A stretch of 64,000 nucleotides of DNA from a bacterium UBP4_UBA6127 (GCA_002428325.1 DIVR01000067.1:39520-103519), one strand, 5' to 3'; positions 54,490-63,932 are shown, counted from the first letter of the stretch. Notes: generated by a model from the sequence alone, not told the origin. Numbers and translations: made by a program.

Positions 54490-56871
54490 TTATTTATCCT
54501 TTCTTTTATATGTTTTATATCCAAGTAATAATAAAAATATTATAAGAATAATCCATGTAACCAGCGTAATATATAAACCCATCATGGAAGGTTCATAAAC
54601 AAAACTGATAATATGATCACCTTTGGGAAGTTTTATAGCTCGATTGAGATAATTAGCTCTAAATATCCTTGTTTCTGAATTATCGACATAAGCTTTCCAC
54701 CCAGGGAAATAATAATCTGACAATACCAATATAGAATCATAGTTTTTCGAACTTACTATTCTTATTTCATTATTTGAATATTTAGAAATGTTTAATCCCT
54801 CATTGGTTAATTGAACCTGTTGTAAAGCAACAATACCAGGTTCTCCATCCAATAAAAGACGTTCCCTTACACTAAACTGAGGGCTTGCTAACAATTTCAG
54901 CATTTCATCAGAATTTTTTACTACCTGATAGTTGGTTATGGTATAAACATGGGGAATGTAATTAACATATTGGTAAACATATATTCCGTATGAATTGAAA
55001 ACTTCCTGGAAGATAGGCTCGGATAAAGGCTGTGCAGATATAAGATACTTGATACCTGTGACATCCATGAATTTCAAAAAATCATTTTTTCCTATTACAT
55101 CCATAAAATTCTTATAATACACAGGTAATCTGGAGGCTGGTGAATCCCAACACAATACGCCATAATACTTAAATTGATTAGTGGCGATATTATTTAAGAG
55201 CCCATTCTGAGGTCCTAGTTTAACTCTTGGATATTCTTTATCATTTTTTAAGAAATCTATAACTGGATGAGGAGCATAATAATCTTGTTTAGATACATAT
55301 TGAATGAAATAACTTCCGGCCATCCATAATTCACTGATTATTACCAGGGAAATCAAAATAAAAAGGTATCTCTTCCATTTAATATTGTTGAAAACTAAAT
55401 ATATTAATATGGAAGATATGATAAATAATATGCAGAAGACCTTATAACTTGATAAGAATATATTAAAACGAGAATAAAGAAGACTATAATCTATTGATGC
55501 ATTAATGGACTGGCTTATGTATCTTAAAATGGAATCACTAAATACTGAAAACACAAACCAACCAACTATAACTAAGGCAACCAATCCAGATAACAAGAAC
55601 ATGAAGGATTTACGTTTTTGTCTATCTTCTTCATTGTTCTCATTTCGATACAAATAATCAGCCCCCATAGAAGCCAGTATACACATATTAAAAGCAAACA
55701 AATAGGTCCATTTTGTAGGAGCTCTAAAGGACTTCATTGAGGGAAATTGATATATCAATTTGTATAAAGGCGTATATCCACCGAAGGCCACCAAGAGGCA
55801 ACCTATTCCGAGAAAAAACCAAAACCATTTTCTCTTATCCTTATAAAATACAAGGCCGACAATAGCCAGAATAAGCGGTAACACCCCCATATAATCATCA
55901 CTTAATTTTAGAACCGTCTGAGAAGTACCGTTTCGTCCCCAATAACCATCACCTGTCATATTTCCCATAGGCCTTTGCATGAAAAAGGTTATTACTTCTT
56001 CAGGAGGAAAAGACCATGAGGTTGCAAACTCATATTGTGAAGAAGGATCTCCATTCGTACCAGCCTCAACACCTTTTCCTGGATCAGCTACACCGGAAAA
56101 ATATATCAAGGCCTGGGCTGATAACAATATTGTTACCATCAGGGTGATGATTCCACCCATTACATTTAGTCCCAACCATTTGAAAGAAAACATATCTCGA
56201 TGAAGGAAACATAAATATATAGTATATATACCAAGACATATCCCTATGTAATATCCTATTTGGACATCCCCAGCAAGAAATTGTAATCCATAGAACAAAC
56301 CTGCAAGAACAAAAAAGATAAACTTTTTTCTACCCGTGGATTGAATCCCTTTCCCATAAAACATGAAAACAAGCGGTGTCCATACGAAAAGATCTAATTT
56401 CCCCATATGACCGGGAAATACCATGCTGAGAATATGATTTGAAAACATCATCGAAAGACCACCAATAAAAGAAGCAAAAATGGTGAGTTTCATGGATCTC
56501 ATAAAAATAAAGAACGTCATACCTATTAAAAAGACATCGAAAGCATATTCCCAACCAATAAAAAAGTGAGGATTGAATAACACTAAAAATATCAATGAAG
56601 GATATAAAAAGAGGGCCCGGAAATCATAGCCAGCAAAATTAAGAGCCATCCATTTTTGCCACTGACCTGATAACAAAGTATCTCGATACATCTTTGGTGC
56701 CCAGGCATTATAATCAGTACTGACTATAGAATTATCCGAAGAAAATATACCTCTAAAAAGTAGCATTGATAATAAAAAGAAAATAACAATGCTCAAAATA
56801 TCGTATTGACATCTAGACAAATAGCTATTTGATTCTTGTTTGTTTTCTTTAATATCATTATTTTTTTTCAT
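54490..56871 (-). CDS. YfhO-family membrane protein
   Basis: A 793-residue protein with about 13 membrane helices and a C-terminal extracytoplasmic domain. The pattern (a long loop with QGLL/NNIATNQFKYYGVL, then VLSDYYFPGWKAYVDN and a last membrane helix near residue 765-785) is that of YfhO, a GT-C-like family linked to transfer of sugars from polyprenyl phosphate to wall or lipid acceptors. The DPM-type gene immediately downstream would supply the donor. The acceptor is unknown. Confidence 0.88.
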   Translation of the reverse strand: MKKNNDIKENKQESNSYLSRCQYDILSIVIFFLLSMLLFRGIFSSDNSIVSTDYNAWAPKMYRDTLLSGQWQKWMALNFAGYDFRALFLYPSLIFLVLFNPHFFIGWEYAFDVFLIGMTFFIFMRSMKLTIFASFIGGLSMMFSNHILSMVFPGHMGKLDLFVWTPLVFMFYGKGIQSTGRKKFIFFVLAGLFYGLQFLAGDVQIGYYIGICLGIYTIYLCFLHRDMFSFKWLGLNVMGGIITLMVTILLSAQALIYFSGVADPGKGVEAGTNGDPSSQYEFATSWSFPPEEVITFFMQRPMGNMTGDGYWGRNGTSQTVLKLSDDYMGVLPLILAIVGLVFYKDKRKWFWFFLGIGCLLVAFGGYTPLYKLIYQFPSMKSFRAPTKWTYLFAFNMCILASMGADYLYRNENNEEDRQKRKSFMFLLSGLVALVIVGWFVFSVFSDSILRYISQSINASIDYSLLYSRFNIFLSSYKVFCILFIISSILIYLVFNNIKWKRYLFILISLVIISELWMAGSYFIQYVSKQDYYAPHPVIDFLKNDKEYPRVKLGPQNGLLNNIATNQFKYYGVLCWDSPASRLPVYYKNFMDVIGKNDFLKFMDVTGIKYLISAQPLSEPIFQEVFNSYGIYVYQYVNYIPHVYTITNYQVVKNSDEMLKLLASPQFSVRERLLLDGEPGIVALQQVQLTNEGLNISKYSNNEIRIVSSKNYDSILVLSDYYFPGWKAYVDNSETRIFRANYLNRAIKLPKGDHIISFVYEPSMMGLYITLVTWIILIIFLLLLGYKTYKRKDK

Positions 56872-56881
56872 ATTGATCTCT

Positions 56882-57607
56882 TTAGTTTTTTATTATTCCT
56901 ATAAATAAGACATTTGCATTCTGAAATGGATGATTATATTTCACTTCACCCAAACTCGCATAATCCACTTGAATCCATTGATTATCCTTTGTAATTCTTT
57001 TAAGAAAATATTTCTCATCAAATTCAAAAAGATTATTTTTCAGAATTCCATCAAAATATTCATTATGCCCCAATGGAAGTGTCAATATAGCATTTGACCC
57101 GGGATTCATCATCCCTTTTAATTTATTTAAAGCAATCAGTATTTTCCCTTTTTCTTGAGGCATCTCATCCCATCCAATATGCTCAAATGTTGAGATACTG
57201 ACGATTAAATCATATTTAATGGGGGGAGTATATTCAATAATATCAATATTATAAACACCTTCTGCTTTTTCGTATTTATCAACTATGTCATGGGTGAAAG
57301 CAATATAATGAGAAAGAACATTACCAATCTCAAGTATATTTTTCCCCTTAAAATTATTCACATATTTCATAACAAGGGGAATTTCTACAGCACGTTCTTT
57401 TAAGAAGGTCCCGTTATAGAGAGCATAATAATACGGATAGTCTTCTCCGTTAAGACTGAATTTCCTGTTTTTAAACAATTTATAATAATATAATTGAATT
57501 ACTCTTTTAATAACAAGAAAAGGAAAAGTAAATCCCATTTGTTTTTTGAGATCTCTTAGAATGCTGATTTTTTCCTGTAACGAATTTGTTTGATATATCG
57601 GGTTCAT
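56882..57607 (-). CDS. SAM-dependent methyltransferase-like protein
   Basis: The start at 57607 gives 241 residues and a TAATG overlap with the glycosyltransferase stop; an extension to 57658 would lie inside that gene. The fold begins KNILEIGNVLSHYIAF (motif I, less glycine-rich than usual), and DLIVSISTFEHIGWDE matches the post-acceptor motif of class I methyltransferases. It may modify a sugar or glycan in this cluster. Motif I is atypical, so activity is uncertain. Confidence 0.72.
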   Translation of the reverse strand: MNPIYQTNSLQEKISILRDLKKQMGFTFPFLVIKRVIQLYYYKLFKNRKFSLNGEDYPYYYALYNGTFLKERAVEIPLVMKYVNNFKGKNILEIGNVLSHYIAFTHDIVDKYEKAEGVYNIDIIEYTPPIKYDLIVSISTFEHIGWDEMPQEKGKILIALNKLKGMMNPGSNAILTLPLGHNEYFDGILKNNLFEFDEKYFLKRITKDNQWIQVDYASLGEVKYNHPFQNANVLFIGIIKN

Positions 57608-58770
57608 TAGTTTCTCGCTGTAATGGTATTTAAATAATTTCCGGTAATAGTATCCCAATCATATTTAGAAGCCAAATCATGAAGAATAATTTTCTTCTGT
57701 AAACAAATATCTTCATTATTTAAATAGAAAAGAATTCTTTCAGCCATTATCCGGGTATTTCCCCTGGGGACCAACTCAATTGATTTACCAAAAACCTCTT
57801 TAAAAGCTTGGAGATCATATGCAATCACAGGTAATCCACACGCCATGGCTTCACATACAGAAATACCCCAACCTTCTTCATAACTGGCTGTAACGAATAG
57901 CCTTGCAGATTTCATCAATCCATAAACTTTTTCTGGAGATAGAAATCCTAAGAGATGAATATTCTCAGCTAATCCTTTTTCTTTTATCAAGGACTTTAAC
58001 TTTTCCACCCAAACTTCGGGACCTGTTCCTATAATAGCTAATCTATAGGACGGATTAGTATTAATCACTTGTTCCCAAATTAAGGGAAGGTCAAAGACCC
58101 CTTTGGTTGGATATATTCTACCTAGAGCGCATACATCATATTTCAGTTCGGGTTCAGGAGGATACTTCTGAATTTGCTTATAATTTATCCCACATCCTTC
58201 AACATGTAGTTTTTTATCATCAAAACCAATCTGGGACAGATCATTTCGGACCTGATGATTTAATAAAACTACAGAATCGGAGTCTTTCTTAATAATTCTG
58301 AAGCTGAATCGTTGCATTAGATATGAAACACAACTCATTAAAAAACTATTTCCTTTTCTTTTTAATGGTGATTCGTTGATATGATAAATAAAAGATAACC
58401 ATTGGCTGTCTTTTATTTTGGATGCTGGGATTACATTACAGAAAAAATCCCCATTAGTTACAACTAAATCAAAATCTTTTACTTTTTTTATAATTTTTAA
58501 GGCTTTAAAGGTTCTTATAATATAAATCGGGAATACCAGAAAGAAACATCGATTGTATAAACCTTCCCTTTCTAAAAATGAAGGCTTGATTTGTAACAAA
58601 GTAGAGCCGGGTATTTTTTCCTTGAATTCATTAACAGAAACAGAGGGAATCAAAAGAGTCAAATCATGCCCTTTTTGACTCCATCGAAGAGCTGTTTCCA
58701 GGAAAATATGGTCTCCCCCACTGGAAACATTTCTCGTCAATAAATTCAAAGATATATACAGAATTTTCAT
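57607..58770 (-). CDS. GT4-family glycosyltransferase
   Basis: A 387-residue GT-B protein. The C-terminal donor-binding half shows DVCALGRIYPTKGVFDLPLI, NIHLLGFLSPEKVYGLMKSA and the E-x7-E region YEEGWGISVCEAMACGLPVI. The N-terminus begins KILYISLNLLTRNVSSGGDH, the acceptor side. It adds a sugar with retention in surface-glycan assembly. It lies 7 bases after the GT2 gene. Confidence 0.92.
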   Translation of the reverse strand: MKILYISLNLLTRNVSSGGDHIFLETALRWSQKGHDLTLLIPSVSVNEFKEKIPGSTLLQIKPSFLEREGLYNRCFFLVFPIYIIRTFKALKIIKKVKDFDLVVTNGDFFCNVIPASKIKDSQWLSFIYHINESPLKRKGNSFLMSCVSYLMQRFSFRIIKKDSDSVVLLNHQVRNDLSQIGFDDKKLHVEGCGINYKQIQKYPPEPELKYDVCALGRIYPTKGVFDLPLIWEQVINTNPSYRLAIIGTGPEVWVEKLKSLIKEKGLAENIHLLGFLSPEKVYGLMKSARLFVTASYEEGWGISVCEAMACGLPVIAYDLQAFKEVFGKSIELVPRGNTRIMAERILFYLNNEDICLQKKIILHDLASKYDWDTITGNYLNTITARN

Positions 58771-58777
58771 AAGCCTG

Positions 58778-59806
58778 TCATCGATTCCAATTATCCCTGT
58801 TCAGGATTGTTTTATGGGAAGGAAAGAGAGCTAAAATCCTTCCGGCACCATAGACAAATAAAGTGGTCCAGCAAGCTGGCAGATGGAACCACCAGGCTTT
58901 ATCCGGTTTTCTCCAATAGCCTCTCATAATATCGACTAATATGGGAAGTATTAGAATAGTTGATAAAGCAAATTTAATCAGTTTCCAGGTTGATATTTTA
59001 TGCCAGGGATAATATCGTTTACGATCATCCCGATAAAACAAGAAATCTCTCACTCTTCTTTTTTGTTTTCTGGTAAAATCCCCCAGATTTTTTGCATATA
59101 GATGAATAATACCCAATTTCACCTTGGCATAAAAATGATATCCCATTGGTAGCAATTCTGCCGGGACATCAATGTCAAATAAATAGGGAGAATAATGGGC
59201 TTTCAATACCAAATCCCGCCTAATCATGAATCCATTCGCTCCGATAGTCGGATAATAATCAAGCCCGGCAAAATCAATCTTAAGATAATCGCCCCTATCC
59301 TCTGTGGAAATATTGATACCGGTCCATTTACCACTGATTTGAGAGACACGATCATAATTTCCCAGGTAAAAACATAAGGGATCATTCATTCCCAGCAAAG
59401 CACAATATCGTGTAATTAATGGATCTTGTTTACGATAAGTATAAAGCCAGGGCTCACTTCCAACAATATCCGAATCAGCAAAAGGCTGAACCATTCGAGT
59501 CAGCCAATCGTTTCCATCTAAAATATTATCGCTGTCAATCAGGGCAATAATCTCATTATGGGCTTTGGAAACACCTACGGATTTACCTGCTTCACCCGTC
59601 TTTAAAGGATTATCCAGAATCAAATTTACATGATATTTACGAGCAATATCAAGTGTTTTGTCTGAAGACCCGGCATCGACTATAATCACTTCGATTTTCT
59701 CAACAGGATAATCCTGAGCTCTTATCGATTCCAGGCACAATCCCAGACAAGCCTCTGAGTTAAAGACTGGAATTATAATGCTTATTGAAGGGTAATATTT
59801 TTCCAT
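58778..59806 (-). CDS. GT2-family glycosyltransferase
   Basis: Starting at the ATG at 59806 gives 342 residues; a TTG at 59821 overlapping the gmhA-like gene is an alternative. The GT-A fold reads SIIIPVFNSEACLGLCLESI, VIIVDAGSSDKTLD and the DxD region IALIDSDNILDG. The C-terminal quarter has hydrophobic segments (LIKFALSTILILPILVDIM; TTLFVYGAGRILALF), so it is membrane-linked. It probably builds the same glycan as its neighbours. Confidence 0.88.
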   Translation of the reverse strand: MEKYYPSISIIIPVFNSEACLGLCLESIRAQDYPVEKIEVIIVDAGSSDKTLDIARKYHVNLILDNPLKTGEAGKSVGVSKAHNEIIALIDSDNILDGNDWLTRMVQPFADSDIVGSEPWLYTYRKQDPLITRYCALLGMNDPLCFYLGNYDRVSQISGKWTGINISTEDRGDYLKIDFAGLDYYPTIGANGFMIRRDLVLKAHYSPYLFDIDVPAELLPMGYHFYAKVKLGIIHLYAKNLGDFTRKQKRRVRDFLFYRDDRKRYYPWHKISTWKLIKFALSTILILPILVDIMRGYWRKPDKAWWFHLPACWTTLFVYGAGRILALFPSHKTILNRDNWNR

Positions 59807-59814
59807 TATATTTT

Positions 59815-60372
59815 TCAGCAAACAGCCTCATCAATCATCTGGCAAATCATATGAATTACGGTAATATGCATTTCCTGGATAATTGATGTCCGTGTCGATT
59901 CAATTTTTATCTGGCAGTCACAAGGAACAACCATGCCGTTTTTCCCAGCCATGCCCAGAATGAATAAACCTTTTTCCTGAGCCTGCTTTATCGCCTTTAT
60001 GACATTAGGGCTCTTCCCGCTTGTCGAGATGGCAACCAGTATATCACCGGGAGCTCCCAGACCCTCTACTTGCCTGGCAAATAAATCTTCAATCCCAAAG
60101 TCATTGCCTATGGCTGTAAGCACTGAAGAATCTACCGTCAATGCAAGAGCTGGTAAAGCTTTCCGTACTTTGGAAAATTTCACGATAATTTCAGCGGCAA
60201 AATGTTGGGAATCAGCGGCTGATCCCCCATTTCCACAAATAATTATTTTATTCCCTTTTTTCAGAGCATTTATGATTAAATCAGCCGCCTTTTCAATCTG
60301 AGATTGATTTTCCATTAGTTTTTGCAACGCAATCTTATGTTCATCCAGATAATCGGCAATCAGATTTTTCAT
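59815..60372 (-). CDS. SIS-domain isomerase, GmhA-like (sedoheptulose-7-phosphate isomerase)
   Basis: A 185-residue protein of GmhA length. The SIS signature is KIIICGNGGSAADSQHFAAEI, and AISTSGKSPNVIKAIKQA is the second phosphate-binding part. GmhA makes D-glycero-D-manno-heptose 7-phosphate, the first step to the heptose of LPS or S-layer glycans, in line with the heptosyltransferase at 39657. The HldE steps are not in this window. GmhA paralogues such as DiaA are the main alternative. Confidence 0.85.
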   Translation of the reverse strand: MKNLIADYLDEHKIALQKLMENQSQIEKAADLIINALKKGNKIIICGNGGSAADSQHFAAEIIVKFSKVRKALPALALTVDSSVLTAIGNDFGIEDLFARQVEGLGAPGDILVAISTSGKSPNVIKAIKQAQEKGLFILGMAGKNGMVVPCDCQIKIESTRTSIIQEMHITVIHMICQMIDEAVC

Positions 60373-60415
60373 AGATATAAACCGCCCTGAGAAATAGATA
60401 TTCCCTACATTATAG

Positions 60416-61657
60416 TTATTTTTCAGTTTGAATTAAATAATAATTCCAGACAAATAAAAGGGTTCCACAAATAAAGACCATCCATAATACCTGGGTGAAG
60501 GTCGCATGGAACAAGGTCAATAGGATTACATATAAAATCGTTATGACCAAAAATGAGATAATAAAGCGGATTTTTAACCGAGCCAGATGATAATTTAAAA
60601 ATATTCCTGATAAGGCTAAAGGGGTAATGGCTATGGGAAAAAATTGTAACAGCTTAGCCACACTCAGATATTTATTACCGCTGACAAGTCTCAGGATTAA
60701 TTGAGGAAAAACGACACAAACCAGGATGCCGGCAAAACATAAGGCAAATCCATATAAAATTGTCTTGTTCAATAAATGCCTTGTATCCCGATTGGCTGCA
60801 TATTCCCCGGAAACCTTGGGGACCATGACCTGGGTAAATGCCATGGGGATATATAAAAAAGCTTTCCCCACCAGAGAAACAGATGAATATAATCCTGCAT
60901 CTACTGGGGAAAAATAATGTTTTACAAGGATAGTATCAATCTGGCAAATAATTTGGTATAATCCCAGGGCCAGAAAAGTGGGTCCGATATGGCCAAATAC
61001 ATTTTTAATTGAAAGGGCTTTCTCATCTTCCGCTGAAGGATTACTGGACCATAAGCCCCTATCAATCATGACAAATCCCAGGATGATTCCTGTTAAATAA
61101 CTAATAGGAAAGGAAATCAAAGCACCATTCAACCCCATCCCAACCATGACCAGGAGGACCCCAGAGAGAAACCTTCCCAATGAAACAGATAATCCATTAA
61201 ATCCCAGTCCCTCAAAATTCTGGATGCCTTGTAAAGTTCCAGCCAGTACCGGGTATAAAAATGAAAGTAAAAATGGCGCCATTAATAAGAAAAGATAATG
61301 GCTTGATTCCAATTGCAGGTATCCCTTGAGAAAGGGTATGGCAGCTGCATAAAAAAGGCTTAAAACCAACCCAGCGCCGAATGTCCATCTAAAAACAAAC
61401 CAGAAGAGAGCTTTTGCTCTTTGGGTTTCGCCTCTAGCCAGGGCTGATGATATTTGCTGAGCGGTAATTAATTGGATAGCTCCAGAGCCGACTCCCAGAA
61501 TGTTTAAGAGAGCAATTAATGAATACAAGGTTCCATAATCCGGAATACTCAGTTTCCGGGTCATATAAAAATGAAAAAAATAATTACTGATATTGCTGAC
61601 CAGACCGACAATAAACAAAAAACTGCCGTGTTTGAGCAGGCTCTTATCTGTGGACAA
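60416..61657 (-). CDS. Polysaccharide flippase (Wzx-like)
   Basis: A 413-residue membrane protein with about 12-14 hydrophobic helices. The start (LLKHGSFLFIVGLVSNISNYFFHFYMTRKL) and MTRKLSIPDYGTLYSLIALL are typical of Wzx/MVF-type exporters that move lipid-linked sugars across the membrane. The first codon appears to be TTG (61657-61655) with GAGG about 8 bases upstream; no ATG lies nearby. It is the first gene of the glycan run. Confidence 0.85.
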   Translation of the reverse strand: MSTDKSLLKHGSFLFIVGLVSNISNYFFHFYMTRKLSIPDYGTLYSLIALLNILGVGSGAIQLITAQQISSALARGETQRAKALFWFVFRWTFGAGLVLSLFYAAAIPFLKGYLQLESSHYLFLLMAPFLLSFLYPVLAGTLQGIQNFEGLGFNGLSVSLGRFLSGVLLVMVGMGLNGALISFPISYLTGIILGFVMIDRGLWSSNPSAEDEKALSIKNVFGHIGPTFLALGLYQIICQIDTILVKHYFSPVDAGLYSSVSLVGKAFLYIPMAFTQVMVPKVSGEYAANRDTRHLLNKTILYGFALCFAGILVCVVFPQLILRLVSGNKYLSVAKLLQFFPIAITPLALSGIFLNYHLARLKIRFIISFLVITILYVILLTLFHATFTQVLWMVFICGTLLFVWNYYLIQTEK

Positions 61658-61797
61658 TAGAAAGCCCTCGGAATTTTAAATTAATCTAACTTATCTGTTA
61701 GGCAGCCGGTTGTCAATAAGATTGCTGATTGAAATCTTGAATCAATCCCCTTAGAATAACTTATGATATTCAATATTCCCTTTTTTAGGAGAAGAGC

Positions 61798-62394
61798 ATG
61801 AATTGGAAACTATTTACGATAGGAGTCATGATGATTAGCGCATTGAACGGTTTTTCAGACGGAAAAGAAGCAACCAAAGCCAAGGCCACCCCAAAAGACG
61901 AGTCCAAGAGCCTTCCAGTCGTTACCATTGAGATGAAAAATGGCGGTATTATCAAATTTGAAATGTATCCCGATACCTCGCCCAAAACCGTGGATCATAT
62001 TTCAGCCTTAGTTCAGAAAGGTTTTTATAACGGACTGACTTTCCATCGAGTAGTCCCGGGATTTGTTATTCAAGGGGGAGACCCTAACGGGAATGGTACC
62101 GGTGGTTCCGGCAAAAATATTCCAGCCGAATTTAACAGCCGTAAACATATTCTGGGAACCGTAGCGATGGCTCGGTCCCAGGACCCTAACAGCGCAGACA
62201 GCCAATTCTACATTTGCCTGGATAAGATTCCCTATCTGGATGGAAATTATACCGTTTTCGGCCAGGTTATTGATGGAATTGAAGTTGTTAAAAAGGTTAA
62301 TCAGGGTGATGTTATGAAGAAAGTAACCATTCATCTTCCTGAAAAGGATACTGATAAAAAAGCAGCTCCTGCACCTGTTAAACCCAAAAAATAA
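61798..62394 (+). CDS. Peptidyl-prolyl cis-trans isomerase, cyclophilin type
   Basis: A 198-residue protein. A hydrophobic N-terminus (WKLFTIGVMMISALNGF) suggests a signal peptide or anchor, so it may act in the periplasm. The cyclophilin core begins VVTIEMKNGGIIKFEM and includes GLTFHRVVPGFVIQGGDP (catalytic Arg), GTVAMARSQDPNSADSQFYI and VFGQVIDGIEVVKK. The tail is Lys/Pro-rich. AGGAGA precedes the ATG. Confidence 0.93.
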   Translation: MNWKLFTIGVMMISALNGFSDGKEATKAKATPKDESKSLPVVTIEMKNGGIIKFEMYPDTSPKTVDHISALVQKGFYNGLTFHRVVPGFVIQGGDPNGNGTGGSGKNIPAEFNSRKHILGTVAMARSQDPNSADSQFYICLDKIPYLDGNYTVFGQVIDGIEVVKKVNQGDVMKKVTIHLPEKDTDKKAAPAPVKPKK

Positions 62395-62413
62395 GTTTAT
62401 TCTGTTTTATGAA

Positions 62414-62452
62414 AAAAGAGAGCCGGTTTAATATCGGCTCTCTTTTTGTTTA
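62414..62452. terminator. Bidirectional terminator between cyclophilin and Spy-like genes
   Basis: Perfect 12-base stem AAAAGAGAGCCG (62414-62425) and CGGCTCTCTTTT (62435-62446), loop of 9 bases, flanked by A and T runs on both sides. Confidence 0.92.
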
Positions 62453-62464
62453 TATGGCTTTTAT

Positions 62465-62986
62465 TTAATTACCGGGTTGCCTATTATTCTTACCTTGAGG
62501 GTTGCTTTTATGAGAATTTGCCATATTTCGTTGACTGTTTCTTTTCATCATTTCCCCGGCTTTCACCAATTTCTCGAATTGTTCAGGCGTAAGGTTTTTT
62601 CGAATAGCTAACAGGGAATCTAACTTGATTGAAACTTCTTTTTCCTGAATTTTGTTCAGCTTATCGGCTGCTTTTCGAATATCAGCCTCGGATGCCTTGG
62701 GGTCTGTTAGCATTTCATCCAGGGTCATTTTGGCGACTTTCTTATCAGCTTCCATCCTAATCATCTGTTTCTGTTCATTCCGCCGAATCTCTCGAATTTT
62801 CAGTGAAGTCTCCTTATCGATTCCCAATTTTTCATGAAATTGGGCCGCCATCCGGGGATTACCTGCTCCAGGAGCTTTTCGGCCCATCTCCCCTTTTTTT
62901 GGCATACCTTGAGCAAAAGCTACTCCCAACATTAACATTCCTACAACCAGAATCTGAATTCCACGAGCTATTGCCTTGTGTTTCAT
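62465..62986 (-). CDS. Spy/CpxP-like periplasmic protein (third copy)
   Basis: A 173-residue protein with a signal peptide ending near VAFAQ (A25). The helical body includes EKLGIDKETSLKIREIRR and RKNLTPEQFEKLVKAGEMM, an LTxxQ motif, matching the Spy/CpxP fold and the proteins at 31411 and 31984. The tail is Asn/Gly-rich. GGAGGA precedes the ATG. It has no sigma partner beside it; it may be a member of the same stress regulon. Confidence 0.83.
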   Translation of the reverse strand: MKHKAIARGIQILVVGMLMLGVAFAQGMPKKGEMGRKAPGAGNPRMAAQFHEKLGIDKETSLKIREIRRNEQKQMIRMEADKKVAKMTLDEMLTDPKASEADIRKAADKLNKIQEKEVSIKLDSLLAIRKNLTPEQFEKLVKAGEMMKRNSQRNMANSHKSNPQGKNNRQPGN

Positions 62987-63173
62987 TTGGTTATCCTCCT
63001 ATTGGATAAGTGAAAAGTTATACTTTTTACTTTGCAACAGGTATGCCAATCCATAATAAACTTGTAACTCTATATATATCATTATTCTATAAAAATAAAC
63101 CTATTTATGCTTAGACCATCAGATATCAATTCGGGTACAAGACTGTCCCTTTTGGTACTTTGACTCGGGAAAG

Positions 63174-63216
63174 GGAGTTATAACGGAGAGGGTCAGACCC
63201 TCTCCGTTAATGCTCC
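63174..63216. repeat. REP-like palindrome, family 1, copy D
   Basis: Perfect core arms TAACGGAGAGGGTC (63181-63194) and GACCCTCTCCGTTA (63196-63209) around one A. Outer arms GGAG (63174-63177) and CTCC (63213-63216) pair across 3-base bulges. It lies in the 275-base gap between two minus-strand genes. Confidence 0.92.
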
Positions 63217-63261
63217 GAATAAAAAGGCTTTAAGGATGAGATTGAGACGGCTTATAAGAAA

Positions 63262-63879
63262 TTATCGAATCGTCCCAAGGTTATGAACAAAATCCAATAC
63301 TACCTTTTCCGAGAAATCACGATCAAGTCCACTGCTTTCAACGAATAATGTCCGATGAGAGGTCTTATCATACACACAGAATATCATCCCCCGGAAGGTT
63401 TTATCTCCATTTTTATAGGAAACTTGCACATAGGGAATGAGTCTTCCCTGGTCTTTCAAAATGGAATAACCCTCCACCCGGGGATTTTCGATACCCGTGA
63501 AGGTTGTTTTTCTTAATTTGACAGTTTTTCCAACATGTTCATATTTATTGGAAAATCCTACTGGAGTCCGTTCTGGCTTCCAATAAACCCGGTTCATGGT
63601 TATTCGTTGATCGGTAACAGGAGAATCCCAAACAACTAATTTTGAAAAAACATCATTGGAAGCAAATTTAATGTCATATCCCTTGGGGTTTTGCAGATTT
63701 ATGATTGATTGGGCAATTTTAAGCTTAATACTTGGATCGGCAGTATAACCCTTTCGGAGAGAAAATAGAAAATAGATTAAAATTCCGATCAGGATAAGCA
63801 CAAAACATTTGGAAAGAAGTATTGATAATTTCAAATTTTTTTTACTTTTCTCAGATTGAAGGAATAATAGGAGCTTCAT
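63262..63879 (-). CDS. Membrane-anchored protein of unknown function
   Basis: The ATG at 63879 gives 205 residues; a TTG two codons upstream is possible. One membrane helix (CFVLILIGILIYFLFSL, about residues 27-45) leaves a domain of about 155 residues outside. I do not recognise the family. Notable points are VWDSPVTDQRITMNRVYW and FRGMIFCVYDKTSHRTLFVESSG, beta-rich. TATAAT ends 8 bases before the start with no ribosome binding site, so the message may be leaderless. It is divergent from the tRNA gene. Confidence 0.65.
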   Translation of the reverse strand: MKLLLFLQSEKSKKNLKLSILLSKCFVLILIGILIYFLFSLRKGYTADPSIKLKIAQSIINLQNPKGYDIKFASNDVFSKLVVWDSPVTDQRITMNRVYWKPERTPVGFSNKYEHVGKTVKLRKTTFTGIENPRVEGYSILKDQGRLIPYVQVSYKNGDKTFRGMIFCVYDKTSHRTLFVESSGLDRDFSEKVVLDFVHNLGTIR

Positions 63880-63887
63880 AATCAAGG

Positions 63888-63893
63888 ATTATA
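63888..63893 (-). promoter_or_regulatory. -10-like box immediately before the unknown membrane-protein gene
   Basis: Minus-strand TATAAT (63893-63888) ends 8 bases before the ATG at 63879. Confidence 0.45.
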
Positions 63894-63932
63894 CCTGTTT
63901 TTCACTCTTTTAAAATATTTTAAATAAAATGT

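Noticed and set aside
56882..57658. Longer methyltransferase reading starting at 57658
   Set aside because: The extra residues overlap the coding end of the GT4 gene, and the TAATG overlap at 57607 fits better.
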